Of a stretch of DNA of 64,000 bases, positions 30,378 through 39,372 are shown in pieces (the stretch's first letter is position 1; every line of letters starts with the position of its first letter). Made by a program: the position numbers and the translations under genes. Source of the stretch: Mycobacterium sp. D16Q13 (GTDB lineage: Bacteria > Actinomycetota > Actinomycetes > Mycobacteriales > Mycobacteriaceae); contig NZ_MAEW01000007.1 of assembly GCF_002013375.1 (NCBI RefSeq), positions 124,001 to 188,000 of the forward strand. Direction: 5' to 3'. The notes below the pieces were generated by a model. The model saw nothing but the letters and a program-made list of their open reading frames with translations, ran no database searches and was not told where the DNA came from.

Positions 30378-31256
30378 ATGGAAATCATCCTGGGCCTGCT
30401 TCTCCTCGGCGTGATCGTCGGTGGCGCGATCATCTACACACAGGGATCGAGCCGCCGCCGTGGCGACCAACTCGAGGACGCCAAGGCGGACGCCCGCCGC
30501 CTCACCGAGCGCCTCGGCGGACAGGTGCTGGGCCTGACCGGCAACGACGACGCTTCCCGCCAGGCGCTCGCCGACGCCTCCGAGCGCTTCACCGCCGCAT
30601 CTTCGGCGATCGAGCAGGCCCGGACCCCGGCACAGGCAACGCTGGCCAAGGAAAGCGCCATCGAGGGGCTGTACTACGTCCGGGCAGCCCGCCTCGCCAT
30701 GGGTATGGATCCCGGACCCGAACTCCCCTCCACCACCGGACAAAGCAAGGCCGGCTCCGTCAGCGAGGAACGGCGCATCAACTTCGAAGGGCGCGAGATC
30801 GAGGCCTCTCCGGAGCCCTCCGGCCGCACCCCCAACTACTACCCCGGCGGCACGGTCGCCGGACGACCGGTTCCCGCCGGCTGGTACTCCGAGCCGTGGT
30901 GGAAGCCCGCGCTCGTGGCGGGGGCATGGGGTGTGGGTTCGGCGCTGCTGTTCAACTCGCTCTTCTCCGGTATGCACGGCGTCGGATACGGCGCCTCCGG
31001 CTTCGAAAGCGGTTTCGGCCAAGGCTATTCGGACGGATATGACGCCGGGGCGAATGCCGGGAACGACGGCGGCGCGGACCAAGCCAGCTGGGATCAAGGT
31101 GCAGGCGGGGCCGACCAGGGGAGCTGGGACCAGGGCGGCTCCGGTTGGGACCAGAGCGGCGGTGGCTGGGATCAGGGCGGTGGCAGCGGTTGGGACGGCG
31201 GCGGCTGGGATGGTGGCGGCGGTGGCGACTTCGGCGGCGACTTCGGAGACTTCTAG
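30378..31256 (+). CDS. DUF1542-like membrane protein with Trp-Asp-Gln-Gly repeats
   Basis: About 292 residues from ATG 30378 (30369 also open). An N-terminal membrane helix (EIILGLLLLGVIVGGAIIY) is followed by a helical, charged region to about residue 130 and a second hydrophobic patch near PALVAGAWGVGSALLFNSL. The last 80 residues are Gly/Trp/Asp-rich with repeats such as SWDQGG, GWDQSGG and GGGWDGG. No enzymatic motif is visible. Such tails often mediate surface or phase-like interactions, but that is speculation. It starts 22 bp after tRNA-Gly and may be read through from it. Confidence 0.75.
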   Translation: MEIILGLLLLGVIVGGAIIYTQGSSRRRGDQLEDAKADARRLTERLGGQVLGLTGNDDASRQALADASERFTAASSAIEQARTPAQATLAKESAIEGLYYVRAARLAMGMDPGPELPSTTGQSKAGSVSEERRINFEGREIEASPEPSGRTPNYYPGGTVAGRPVPAGWYSEPWWKPALVAGAWGVGSALLFNSLFSGMHGVGYGASGFESGFGQGYSDGYDAGANAGNDGGADQASWDQGAGGADQGSWDQGGSGWDQSGGGWDQGGGSGWDGGGWDGGGGGDFGGDFGDF

Positions 31257-31262
31257 GCGCAC

Positions 31263-31925
31263 CTACCGCGCGTCGAGCGGCACATTCGGAGTAAGCAAGA
31301 TGGGTGCAAACGTCTCGCGCGCCAGCGCACGTACCTCTTCGGTGTTGCCGAGGTCAATGGTTGTCGTGGGCGCAGCGAGATATCCCAGCACCAAGTGGAT
31401 CAAGACATCGACCTGCCGTTTCGAATCTCCCGGCGGGATACGCCCTTCCTCCCGCATCTGATCGATCTGGGAAGTGAGATAGTGTCGCGCCAGTTCGATT
31501 GGCGCCGGGTCTCCCTGCGTGATTGCTTCTATCGCAGTCATCCTGGCCACGATTGAATCACCGCGCAGCAGAGGATGATTCACAACTTCGATACAGACAG
31601 CGAACCCCTCGGCCACCCGCTCGTCAATGTCGTCAAAACCGCCCGCACGCTCTTGTAGCTCGTCCAGGAACTTTCGCATTTCTTGGGCAAGCGCCCTCTC
31701 GAACAACTGGTCTTTACTCGAGAAGCGTCGAAACACCGTGGCACGGCCCACCTTCGCCCGCCGCGCTACTTCGTCAATGGTCGCGGACTGGGTGCCCCGC
31801 TCCGCGAGCACCTCGATGGCCGCGTCCAGCAATCTGGTGTCAATATCGTCAGGTTCCGGGTGCGAACCAAGTCCGCGAACAGCGCGCGCGAAAAGTTTTC
31901 CCAACGGCGCGCCCGGTCTTGTCAC
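31263..31925 (-). CDS. TetR/AcrR family transcriptional regulator
   Basis: 220 residues from a GTG at 31925. The helix-turn-helix ATIDEVARRAKVGRATVFRRF (about 48-68) is typical of TetR regulators; the C-terminal ligand domain has no identifiable relative. Perfect and imperfect palindromes immediately upstream (31940-31952 and 31955-31972) suggest autoregulation. No adjacent operon is an obvious target; nei on the same strand upstream and the convergent membrane protein are the only neighbours. Confidence 0.88.
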   Translation of the reverse strand: MTRPGAPLGKLFARAVRGLGSHPEPDDIDTRLLDAAIEVLAERGTQSATIDEVARRAKVGRATVFRRFSSKDQLFERALAQEMRKFLDELQERAGGFDDIDERVAEGFAVCIEVVNHPLLRGDSIVARMTAIEAITQGDPAPIELARHYLTSQIDQMREEGRIPPGDSKRQVDVLIHLVLGYLAAPTTTIDLGNTEEVRALARETFAPILLTPNVPLDAR

Positions 31926-31939
31926 GCAATCTCCTACGC

Positions 31940-31972
31940 TGTACCTGGTACATGGTGTCCCACTTGGGTCAC
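31940..31972. promoter_or_regulatory. Palindromic operator candidates of the TetR gene
   Basis: TGTACCTGGTACA (31940-31952) is a perfect 6-1-6 palindrome starting 15 bp before the GTG. GTGTCCC-ACTT-GGGTCAC (31955-31972) is a second dyad with one mismatch. Their place between Shine-Dalgarno and the −35 region fits TetR autorepression, but no binding data can be cited. Confidence 0.55.
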
Positions 31973-32004
31973 TCTAGCAACCTCACACGTCACTGCAGCT
32001 CTCA

Positions 32005-32802
32005 TCAGCCTATTTGACATGAGGGACACCAGAACAGATTTCGGGCATCCATCTCCGCGGTGCGGATCGGCGTGCCGCACACCCGGCAGGGCGCACCCGC
32101 CCGGCGATACACGTAGGTGCGGGGGCGGTCCGGCGCGTACGACGGGTCACCATGGTCGAATTCGGCATCGACGGTGACGATCTTTCCGACCCGCAGTCCG
32201 ACGCGCATTCTGTCCACCAGGTCACCCCAGATCGCGGTGAGCTCGCCGGAATCCAGCTGGGCGCCCTCCCGGTACGGGTCGATCCGCTGACGGAACAGCA
32301 CCTCACTGCGATAGACATTGCCCACGCCGGCGATGATCTTCTGGTCCATCAGCAGGGCACCGATTGGCCTGCGCGACTTTGTGATCCGCTCGAAGGCCGT
32401 CGCCGGGTCGGACCGGGGTCGCAGCGGGTCGGGGCCCAGGCGAGCCAGGATCGCATCGACCTGTGCGGCGTCGATGAGCTCACACGCCGTCGCGCCGCGC
32501 AGATCGGTCCCGAACTGCGCTCCCTCGATACGCATCCGCACCTGCCCGACGGGAAGACCCATCGGGACCGGCAGCTCGGTGAACGTGCCGTACAACCCAA
32601 GGTGAACATGCACCACACCGGCGGGGCCGTAATCGTGGAACAGGTGCTTGCCCCAGGCATGCGCCTTCACGAAGACGCGCCCATTGACCGCGGCCGCACC
32701 TTCGGCGAACCGTCCCTGCGGACTACTGACGGACACCGGCGATCCGGCGAACCGGCGCTGGTGCAACCGGGCCAACCGGTGCAGGGTATGCCCCTCCGGC
32801 AC
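32005..32802 (-). CDS. nei: Fpg/Nei family DNA glycosylase (endonuclease VIII type)
   Basis: 265 residues with the catalytic N-terminus MPEGHTLHRLARLHQRR (Pro2, Glu3), the H2TH domain (AGVGNVYRSEVLFRQRIDP, about 160-178) and a C-terminal zinc finger C-x2-C-x16-C-x2-C (ending FWCPSCQ). The MPEGHT start marks the Nei branch. It excises oxidised bases in base-excision repair. It corresponds to Rv2464c in M. tuberculosis, next to rpiB as here. Proteins of the mycobacterial Nei2 type differ in activity, so substrate preference is not certain. Confidence 0.92.
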   Translation of the reverse strand: MPEGHTLHRLARLHQRRFAGSPVSVSSPQGRFAEGAAAVNGRVFVKAHAWGKHLFHDYGPAGVVHVHLGLYGTFTELPVPMGLPVGQVRMRIEGAQFGTDLRGATACELIDAAQVDAILARLGPDPLRPRSDPATAFERITKSRRPIGALLMDQKIIAGVGNVYRSEVLFRQRIDPYREGAQLDSGELTAIWGDLVDRMRVGLRVGKIVTVDAEFDHGDPSYAPDRPRTYVYRRAGAPCRVCGTPIRTAEMDARNLFWCPSCQIG

Positions 32803-32808
32803 AGACGT

Positions 32809-33288
32809 TTACGCGTCGGCGCCCGGTACCGGCGGCGCCTCGTGGGTGGCTTCGTACTCGGCCAGGATGTCGATGCGGCGCTGGTGCCGCGGCTCCTCCG
32901 ACCACGTGGCCGCCAGGAACGCGTCCACGATGGCGAGCGCCTCGGGCACGGTGTGCATGCGGCCACCGATGCCGATCAGCTGCGCGTTGTTGTGCTCGCG
33001 CGCCAGCACCGCGGTCTCCAGGCTCCACGCCAGCGCACAGCGGGCACCCGGGACCTTGTTGGCGGCGATCTGCTCACCGTTACCCGAACCACCGAGCACG
33101 ATGCCGAGGCTGCCTGGATCGGCGACAGTGCGCCGCGCCGTATCGATGCAGAACGCCGGGTAGTCGTCCTGCGGATCCAGTTCAAAGGCACCGCAGTCCA
33201 CCGGCTCGTGGCCGCGACCACGAAGGTGCTCGATGATCTTCTGCTTCAACTCGTATCCGGCGTGATCGGCTCCCACATAGACGCGCAT
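32809..33288 (-). CDS. rpiB: Ribose-5-phosphate isomerase B
   Basis: RpiB interconverts ribose- and ribulose-5-phosphate in the pentose phosphate pathway. The 159-residue form from ATG 33288 begins MRVYVGADHAGYELKQ; upstream extension to 33378 is not family-like. The loop GGSGNGEQIAANKVPG (about 68-83) has Glu and no Cys, as in M. tuberculosis RpiB where Glu acts as the general base. The stop lies 6 bp before nei. Confidence 0.96.
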   Translation of the reverse strand: MRVYVGADHAGYELKQKIIEHLRGRGHEPVDCGAFELDPQDDYPAFCIDTARRTVADPGSLGIVLGGSGNGEQIAANKVPGARCALAWSLETAVLAREHNNAQLIGIGGRMHTVPEALAIVDAFLAATWSEEPRHQRRIDILAEYEATHEAPPVPGADA

Positions 33289-33349
33289 GGCCCCAATTGT
33301 GACAGTCGTGTTGTGCCAGGTTGCCCCGTGGTCGGTTACCGTGGCGCGC

Positions 33350-34306
33350 ATGTACCCGGTCGGACTGCCCCAGTACACCTATCCCCCACGTCGACATCCC
33401 TGGGAGATCGGGTTGCTCGTCGTCGTGATCCTGTTCACAGTGCTGCTCTACATCGGTGCGATTTTCGGCATCATCGGATATCTCGCCGACCCCGAGCACG
33501 TCCAGCTGAACATCCTCATCGTCGCGCTGGCCGCCACTCCCCTGACCCTGTTCCTGGGTCGAGGCATCCTCTACGGGCAGCAGCGCGTGAACGGCGTCAA
33601 GATGTCGCCGACGCAGTTCCCCGAGGGGTACGCGATGGTCGTCGAGGCAGCGCAGCGCTTCGGCCTGCAGGAACTTCCCGACGCTTATGTCGTACTGGGC
33701 AACGGCCAGATCAACGCCTTCGCCAGTGGCCATGGCTTCCGCCGGTTCGTCGTCGTCTACAGCGACCTGTTCGAGATCGGTGGCGAGGCACGCGATCCGG
33801 AGGCACTGGCCTTCATCATCGGCCACGAGGTCGGTCACATCGCCGCCGGGCACGCGTCCTACTGGCGGCAGTTCGCCCAGACCGCGATGAATTTTGTCCC
33901 GTTCCTCGGCACCTCGCTGTCGCGGTCCATGGAATACACCGCCGACAATCACGGATACGCCATGCGCCCCACCGGCATTCAGGGCGCCATCGGCGTGATG
34001 GCGGCGGGCAAGTATCTACTCAAGCGGGTCGAGTTCGACACCCTGGCCAATCGGGCCACCCTGGAGACGGGCTTCTTCGTGTGGCTGGTCAACATGCTGT
34101 CCAGCCATCCCGTGCACACCTGGCGGGCGGCCGCGTTGCGGAATCGGCAGCAGGCCGGATCGTTGTTCTTCCGACCCAAGCTGCTGCCGCCGACTCCCAT
34201 TCCTCCGGTGCCGCCGGTGCTACCTCCGGCGCCGCCGCCGATCGCCCACGGCTACCTACCGCCTCACCAGGCGTACACGTTCGGTAATCCGCCCCCGCGT
34301 TACTAG
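33350..34306 (+). CDS. M48-family integral membrane metalloprotease (HtpX/Ste24-like)
   Basis: 318 residues from ATG 33350. Two N-terminal membrane helices (about 18-45 and 55-75) precede the zinc motif [10 protein letters not shown] (HExxH, about 163-172); the third ligand Glu lies in [14 protein letters not shown] Pro-rich tail ([18 protein letters not shown]) ends the protein. M48 proteases of this type handle membrane-protein quality control. The gene is divergent from rpiB and overlaps the next gene’s stop by 4 nt, tail to tail. It is not part of the Rv2464c–Rv2466c block in M. tuberculosis. Confidence 0.88.
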   Translation: MYPVGLPQYTYPPRRHPWEIGLLVVVILFTVLLYIGAIFGIIGYLADPEHVQLNILIVALAATPLTLFLGRGILYGQQRVNGVKMSPTQFPEGYAMVVEAAQRFGLQELPDAYVVLGNGQINAFASGHGFRRFVVVYSDLFEIGGEARDPEALAFIIGHEVGHIAAGHASYWRQFAQTAMNFVPFLGTSLSRSMEYTADNHGYAMRPTGIQGAIGVMAAGKYLLKRVEFDTLANRATLETGFFVWLVNMLSSHPVHTWRAAALRNRQQAGSLFFRPKLLPPTPIPPVPPVLPPAPPPIAHGYLPPHQAYTFGNPPPRY

Positions 34307-34920
34307 TCGAACGTCGGTGCCTCGGTGCGCGTGCGCTTGAGCTCGAAGAAGTACGGGTACGAGGCAAAGATCACCGACGCATCCCACAGCTTCCCGGCCT
34401 CTTCGCCGCGCGGGATCTTGGAGATCACCGGGCCGAAGAAGGCCACACCGTTGACGTGGATCGTCGGGGTACCCACATCCGGGCCCACCTTGTCCATACC
34501 GGCGTGGTGGCTGACGCGCAGTGCCTCGTCGTACTCGGTGGACTCGGCGGCGTCGGCCAGCTCGGCCGGCAGGCCCACCTCAGCCAGCGACTCAGCGATG
34601 ACCGCCGGAAGGTCCTTGTTGTCCTGGTTGTGAATCCGGGTACCCATGGCGGTGTACAGCGGCTCCAGGATCTCGGGGCCTTTCGCCTGCTCGGCGGCGA
34701 TGGCCACCCGCACCGGTCCCCAGGCGGTCTTCATGAGTTCCTGGTAGCGCTCCGGCAGGTTATCGCGTCCCTCGTTGAGGACGGCCAGGCTCATCACCCG
34801 GAACTTCACGTCGATATCGCGAACTTTCTGGACCTCCAGAATCCACCGCGAGGTGATCCAGCACCACGGACACAGCGGATCGAACCAGAACTCGGCGAGG
34901 TCCTTCTTGTCTGCAGACAT
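34303..34920 (-). CDS. DsbA-like mycothiol-dependent nitroreductase (Rv2466c-type)
   Basis: 205 residues with a thioredoxin-fold active site [14 protein letters not shown] (about 13-26, CPWC) as in Rv2466c of M. tuberculosis, a mycoredoxin-type oxidoreductase that uses mycothiol and F420-independent chemistry to activate nitro-compounds (established for Rv2466c). A C-terminal [16 protein letters not shown] is the cis-Pro loop. The gene lies between the M48 protease and divergent pepN, the same position as in M. tuberculosis. The start is ATG 34920. Confidence 0.92.
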   Translation of the reverse strand: MSADKKDLAEFWFDPLCPWCWITSRWILEVQKVRDIDVKFRVMSLAVLNEGRDNLPERYQELMKTAWGPVRVAIAAEQAKGPEILEPLYTAMGTRIHNQDNKDLPAVIAESLAEVGLPAELADAAESTEYDEALRVSHHAGMDKVGPDVGTPTIHVNGVAFFGPVISKIPRGEEAGKLWDASVIFASYPYFFELKRTRTEAPTFD

Positions 34921-35037
34921 AACGCGCCTTTCGGATGTGATGTGGCCGGCCTAAAGGGGGACGTCTAACCCAACTCACGATCCTGCCCCCGTGTTCCCAT
35001 CCCGCACGAATGACCGTCTACCGGCTACGTTGGGTAC

Positions 35038-37599
35038 GTGGCACTTCCCAACCTCACCCGTGACCAGGCCGCGGCCCGAGCCGCTGCGATCGACGTCCAG
35101 CACTACGCGATCACCCTCGACCTCACCGATGGTCAGGGCGGTCCCAGCGAAGAAACCTTCCACTCATCGACCACTGTCACCTTCACGGCGCAGCCGGGGG
35201 CCTCGACAGTCATCGATATCGCCGCCCGCACGGTGCGACGCGTCGAGCTCAACGGCGTCGAGATCGACGTCAGCGGGTACGACGAGGAGAACGGCATCAC
35301 GCTGCCGGAACTGGCTGCCACCAACACCGTGGTGGTGGAGGCAGATTTCGAGTACTCACACACCGGTGAGGGTTTGCACCGCTTCGTGGATCCGGTCGAC
35401 GACGAGGTGTACCTCTACTCCCAGTTCGAGACCGCCGATGCCAAGCGGATGTTCGCCAGCTTCGACCAGCCCGACCTCAAGGCCACCTTCGATGTCACGG
35501 TGACCGCCCCGGCCCATTGGCAGGTGATCTCCAACGGTGCGCCACTGTCGGTGGCCGATGGCGTGCACACGTTCGCGACCACCGCGAAGATGAGCACCTA
35601 CTTGGTGGCGCTCATCGCCGGTCCCTACGCGCGATGGAACGACGTGTATTCCGATGACCACGGCACCATCGATCTGGGCATCTACTGCCGCGCCTCGCTG
35701 TCGGAGTTCATGGACGCCGATCGGCTGTTCACCGAGACCAAGCAGGGATTCGGCTTCTACCACAAGAACTTTGGCACCCCGTACGCCTTCGGCAAGTACG
35801 ACCAGCTGTTCGTCCCCGAATTCAACGCGGGTGCCATGGAGAACGCCGGAGCGGTGACATTCCTGGAGGACTACGTATTCCGCTCCAAGGTCACCAAGTA
35901 CTCCTATGAGCGCCGCGCCGAGACCGTGCTGCACGAGATGGCGCACATGTGGTTCGGCGACCTGGTCACCATGCGCTGGTGGGATGACTTGTGGCTCAAC
36001 GAGTCCTTTGCGACGTTCGCCTCGGTGCTGTGCCAGGCGGAGGCCACCGAGTACACCGAGGCGTGGACCACCTTCGCCAATGTCGAGAAGTCGTGGGCGT
36101 ATCGCCAGGACCAGCTGCCCTCCACTCACCCGGTGGCCGCCGATATCCCGGACCTGGCGGCCGTCGAGGTGAACTTCGATGGCATCACCTACGCCAAGGG
36201 CGCCAGCGTGCTCAAACAGCTTGTGGCGTATGTCGGTTTGGAGAACTTCCTGTCGGGCCTGCGCGCGTATTTCGCGGCACATGCCTTCGGCAACGCGACC
36301 TTCGACGATCTGCTGGGCGCACTGGAGGAGGCCTCGGGACGCGACCTGTCGGACTGGGGCACCCAGTGGCTTAAGACCACCGGGCTCAACACACTGTCGC
36401 CTGACTTCGAGGTGGACGCCGACGGAAAGTTCACGCGTTTCGCCGTCAAGCAGTCCGGGGCGGCCCCGGGTGCCGGGGAGACGCGGGTGCACCGCCTCGC
36501 CGTCGGGATCTACGACGACGTGGACGGCAAGCTGGTCCGCGTGCACCGCGAGGAGTTGGACGTCGAAGGGCCGTCCACAGACGTTCCTGCGTTGCAGGGT
36601 ATCTCGCGCGGCAAGCTGATCCTGGTCAACGACGACGACCTGACCTACTGCTCCCTGCGGCTCGATGACGAGTCACTGGAGACCGTGCTGTCACGGGTGG
36701 CCGACATCGCCGACCCCTTGCCGCGCACGCTGGCGTGGTCGGCGGCCTGGGAGATGACTCGTGAGGCAGAGCTGCGAGCGCGCGACTTTGTGGCGCTGGT
36801 GTCCTCCGGTGTGCACGCCGAGTCCGAAGTCGGTGTGGCGCAACGTCTGCTGCTGCAGGCACAGACGGCGTTGAGCTCATACGTGGAACCCGAGTGGGCG
36901 CGTGAGCACGGCTGGCCGGCGTTCGCCGACCGACTGCTGGAGCTGGCACGTGCCGCTGGGCCGGGCTCGGATCATCAGCTGGCATTCGTGAACGCCTTCA
37001 CCAGTTCGGTCTTGTCGGCAGGACATACCGTCGTGTTGCAGGCGCTGCTGGACTCCGATCCGGCATCGCTGGACCTGCCCGGCCTGACGGTCGACACCGA
37101 CCTGCGGTGGCGAATCGTGAACGCGCTGGCGGCCTCCGGGGCACTAGAGCCCGACGCTTCGGTGTTCATCGATGCGGAGCTGGAGCGCGACCAGACCGCG
37201 GCAGGTAAGCGTCAAGCGGCCCAGGCTCGTGCAGCCCGTCCGGTCGCCGAGGTGAAAGAGGCCGCGTGGAAGCAGGTCATCGAGGATGACGCGCTGCCGA
37301 ACATCACCGCACGTTCGGTGATCGCGGGAATCGTGCAGCCCGGACAGGCCGCGCTGCTGGCGCCGTTCTCGGGTCGCTACTTCGATGTCATCGAGAATGT
37401 GTGGGCACGGCGTTCCAGCGAGGTGGCCCAGACCGTGGTGATCGGCCTGTACCCCTCGTGGGACATCTCACAGCATGCTGTCGAGTCGGCAGACGGCTTC
37501 TTGGCCAAGGAGATTCCGGCGGCGCTGCGCCGACTGGTTTCCGAGGGGCGCGCCGGGATCGTCAGGTCGCTCAAGGCCCGCGAGTTCGACGCCCAATAG
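35038..37599 (+). CDS. pepN: Aminopeptidase N
   Basis: An M1 zinc aminopeptidase of 853 residues from a GTG at 35038. The exopeptidase motif PEFNAGAMENAGAVTF (GAMEN, about 260-275) and the zinc site HEMAHMWFGDLVTM (HExxH, about 300) with WLNESFATF supplying the third ligand are all present. The N-terminal β-saddle and C-terminal helical domain (about 530-853) are complete. It trims N-terminal residues from peptides. It corresponds to Rv2467, following the Rv2466c-like gene here as well. Confidence 0.97.
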   Translation: MALPNLTRDQAAARAAAIDVQHYAITLDLTDGQGGPSEETFHSSTTVTFTAQPGASTVIDIAARTVRRVELNGVEIDVSGYDEENGITLPELAATNTVVVEADFEYSHTGEGLHRFVDPVDDEVYLYSQFETADAKRMFASFDQPDLKATFDVTVTAPAHWQVISNGAPLSVADGVHTFATTAKMSTYLVALIAGPYARWNDVYSDDHGTIDLGIYCRASLSEFMDADRLFTETKQGFGFYHKNFGTPYAFGKYDQLFVPEFNAGAMENAGAVTFLEDYVFRSKVTKYSYERRAETVLHEMAHMWFGDLVTMRWWDDLWLNESFATFASVLCQAEATEYTEAWTTFANVEKSWAYRQDQLPSTHPVAADIPDLAAVEVNFDGITYAKGASVLKQLVAYVGLENFLSGLRAYFAAHAFGNATFDDLLGALEEASGRDLSDWGTQWLKTTGLNTLSPDFEVDADGKFTRFAVKQSGAAPGAGETRVHRLAVGIYDDVDGKLVRVHREELDVEGPSTDVPALQGISRGKLILVNDDDLTYCSLRLDDESLETVLSRVADIADPLPRTLAWSAAWEMTREAELRARDFVALVSSGVHAESEVGVAQRLLLQAQTALSSYVEPEWAREHGWPAFADRLLELARAAGPGSDHQLAFVNAFTSSVLSAGHTVVLQALLDSDPASLDLPGLTVDTDLRWRIVNALAASGALEPDASVFIDAELERDQTAAGKRQAAQARAARPVAEVKEAAWKQVIEDDALPNITARSVIAGIVQPGQAALLAPFSGRYFDVIENVWARRSSEVAQTVVIGLYPSWDISQHAVESADGFLAKEIPAALRRLVSEGRAGIVRSLKAREFDAQ

Positions 37600-37626
37600 G
37601 CGGGCCCCTCCGGCACGACCCTTCGC

Positions 37627-37687
37627 GCCGAGCGTGAATCTGAGGCGGGATTTCACCCGATTTCCCGCCCAGACTTCACACTCGGCG
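37627..37687. repeat. 61-bp palindromic repeat, left copy
   Basis: An imperfect inverted repeat: outer arms CCGAG…CTCGG, then GTGAA…TTCAC, then GCGGGA…TCCCGC around a short loop. The right copy at 38548-38608 matches 56 of 61 positions in the same orientation, including 42 consecutive bases. It sits 28 bp after pepN and may end its transcript. Confidence 0.85.
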
Positions 37688-37718
37688 TCGTGTCGGAGGC
37701 CCGGCGCACACTACGCGC

Positions 37719-38558
37719 ATGGGGGGACCATTCATCGGTAGCGAAGCACTTCAGGGCGGCCTATTGACCCGGCATTCGTTACGAACACGACATCGTGCGA
37801 TCTATCCAGGAGTCTTTGTCGAGCGGGACATCGAGATAACCGCCACTCTGCGCGCGAAGGCCGCCTGGCTGTGGTCCGGGCGCAGCGGAGTGCTCGCCGG
37901 CCACTCAGCATCCGCCCTACATGGCGCACGTTGGGTCGATCCGGGCCGGGATACCGAGGTGCTGTACAGGAATAGGCATTGCCCACCTGGGGTGACCGTG
38001 TGGGCCGACGCAATCGCCGACGATGAAATCTGTGTGATCGATGGCATGGAAGTGACCACGCCGGCACGCACGGCGCTAGATCTGGCGTGCCGTTGTTCCA
38101 CGGGCCAGGCCGTCGCAGACATTGATGCCCTATGCCGGGCGACACAACTCAAGATCGTCGAGGTCAGCGAGCTCGCGGCACGCGCGATAGGACGACGAGG
38201 TATCAGAAAGGCAAGGGCAACACTGGAACTGGTGGACTCCGGTGCACAGTCCCCGAAGGAGACATGGCTGCGACTCTTGCTCTACCGGGCCGGACTCCCA
38301 CGCCCGACAACCCAGATCCTGGTACACAACGGCGACTATGTCCCGCTGGCCTACATCGATATGGGCTGGGAGAACGTCATGGTCGGTATCGAGTACGACG
38401 GCGACCAACACCGCAGCGATCGTCGCCAATACGTGAAAGACATCAAACGGCAGGAAATGCTCGAAGGTCTCGGCTGGCTGATCATCAGGGTGGTCTCCGA
38501 GGACCATCCGGACGACATCATTCGCCGCGTGCGCGAGGCCCTATCCCGCAGAGTGTGA
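37719..38558 (+). CDS. AbiEi-like/DUF559 (PD-(D/E)xK-type) protein
   Basis: 279 residues. The N-terminus (GSEALQGGLLTRHSLRTRHR, then IYPGVFVERD, about 6-40) looks like the winged-helix part of AbiEi-type antitoxin proteins; ARTALDLACRC follows in the middle. The C-terminal domain has VGIEYDGDQHRSDRRQ and LGWLIIRVVSED (about 220-265), the DUF559/Vsr-like nuclease fold. Such proteins occur in many copies in mycobacteria, often with no paired toxin; none is seen here. The gene lies between two near-identical palindromic repeats, and its stop codon is inside the right one. The function is unknown. Confidence 0.78.
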   Translation: MGGPFIGSEALQGGLLTRHSLRTRHRAIYPGVFVERDIEITATLRAKAAWLWSGRSGVLAGHSASALHGARWVDPGRDTEVLYRNRHCPPGVTVWADAIADDEICVIDGMEVTTPARTALDLACRCSTGQAVADIDALCRATQLKIVEVSELAARAIGRRGIRKARATLELVDSGAQSPKETWLRLLLYRAGLPRPTTQILVHNGDYVPLAYIDMGWENVMVGIEYDGDQHRSDRRQYVKDIKRQEMLEGLGWLIIRVVSEDHPDDIIRRVREALSRRV

Positions 38559-38608
38559 ATCCGTGGCGGGATTTCACCCGATTTCCCGCCCAGACTTCAC
38601 ACTCGGTG
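38548..38608. repeat. 61-bp palindromic repeat, right copy
   Basis: The same orientation as the copy at 37627-37687, with five differences, four of them in the left arm. It supplies the last codons and the stop (TGA, 38556-38558) of the DUF559 gene, so the repeat was probably present before or arrived together with the gene’s 3' end. Confidence 0.85.
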
Positions 38609-38620
38609 CAGGAAGAAAGA

Positions 38621-39088
38621 TCAGGGGCGTGCGATGGCGGCGCTCATCACGCGCACCGCGCTGATGATCCCGTCGAGCAAGTTGCCTTCCTTGAACGACG
38701 CCACGGCAGCGGCGACACCAAGGTCGGCAGCCGACTCGACGCCACGCCCCCTGAGTCCCTCGCCATAGACGACCTCAACCACATGCTGGTTGGGCGAAAC
38801 AGCGATCAGCACGGCCTCATCCGGCGTCGGCACCTTGAGGAACACGTCCCGCGCTCCGGCGTCGGTATCCGAGCCCAGGTCGCCGATGTACACCGAGAAC
38901 CGCGCCTTCGACTGACGAGACCCGTAGGTCAGGGCGTCGTCGAGCGTCGCCAGCTCGTAGTTGGGGAACGGGAATTCAACCGACAGCGCGCCCGGCTCGG
39001 TAACCCCCGAGAGGCGTCCGCTGATGGTCTCGGCCCAGCCGCGCGGCAATTCGGCGGGAGCAGTCTTGGTGACCTCACCACTTGCCAC
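38621..39088 (-). CDS. DUF5130 family protein
   Basis: 155 residues from the GTG at 39088, which has GGAGGG seven bases upstream; longer frames reach 39157 but overlap ctaJ further. The body contains [20 protein letters not shown] and [19 protein letters not shown], a TPM-like alternating α/β pattern with a probable C-terminal helix [13 protein letters not shown]. Function is unknown. It corresponds to Rv2468c by order. The 14-nt overlap with ctaJ implies coupled translation. Confidence 0.8.
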   Translation of the reverse strand: MASGEVTKTAPAELPRGWAETISGRLSGVTEPGALSVEFPFPNYELATLDDALTYGSRQSKARFSVYIGDLGSDTDAGARDVFLKVPTPDEAVLIAVSPNQHVVEVVYGEGLRGRGVESAADLGVAAAVASFKEGNLLDGIISAVRVMSAAIARP

Positions 39089-39341
39089 TTGCGGACCCTC
39101 CAATCGCCTCGGTGCCAGCATGCCCATGACCGTGGCCGTGCCCGTGGGCATCGCCAACGTTTTCGTCGACTGCGGCCCACAGGATCGGGGCGTGTGTCCA
39201 GCCGTCGTTCATGTTGTAGGTCGCGGGGTGCGGCCCCTTCTTACGCATCGTCCAGAGTCCGACGAGCACGAAGAAGACCGGCGTGATCAGGGCTACCCAG
39301 ACCGGCATCCCGATGTATGTGGGGCTGTTGAGAAAGCTCAC
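39075..39341 (-). CDS. ctaJ: Small aa3-type cytochrome oxidase-associated membrane protein CtaJ-like
   Basis: 88 residues: one membrane helix ([19 protein letters not shown], about 12-30) after the short start [11 protein letters not shown], then [28 protein letters not shown] and a His/Gly-rich tail ([10 protein letters not shown]). From memory this matches CtaJ, an accessory subunit of the mycobacterial cytochrome bcc–aa3 supercomplex. The symbol rests on recall plus the gene’s place near pepN in M. smegmatis. If correct, it functions in the respiratory chain; the His tail could bind copper, but that is inference. Confidence 0.62.
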   Translation of the reverse strand: MSFLNSPTYIGMPVWVALITPVFFVLVGLWTMRKKGPHPATYNMNDGWTHAPILWAAVDENVGDAHGHGHGHGHAGTEAIGGSASGKW

Positions 39342-39372
39342 GATGCAAACCGTAGCCGACCGCGCCTGGAAC

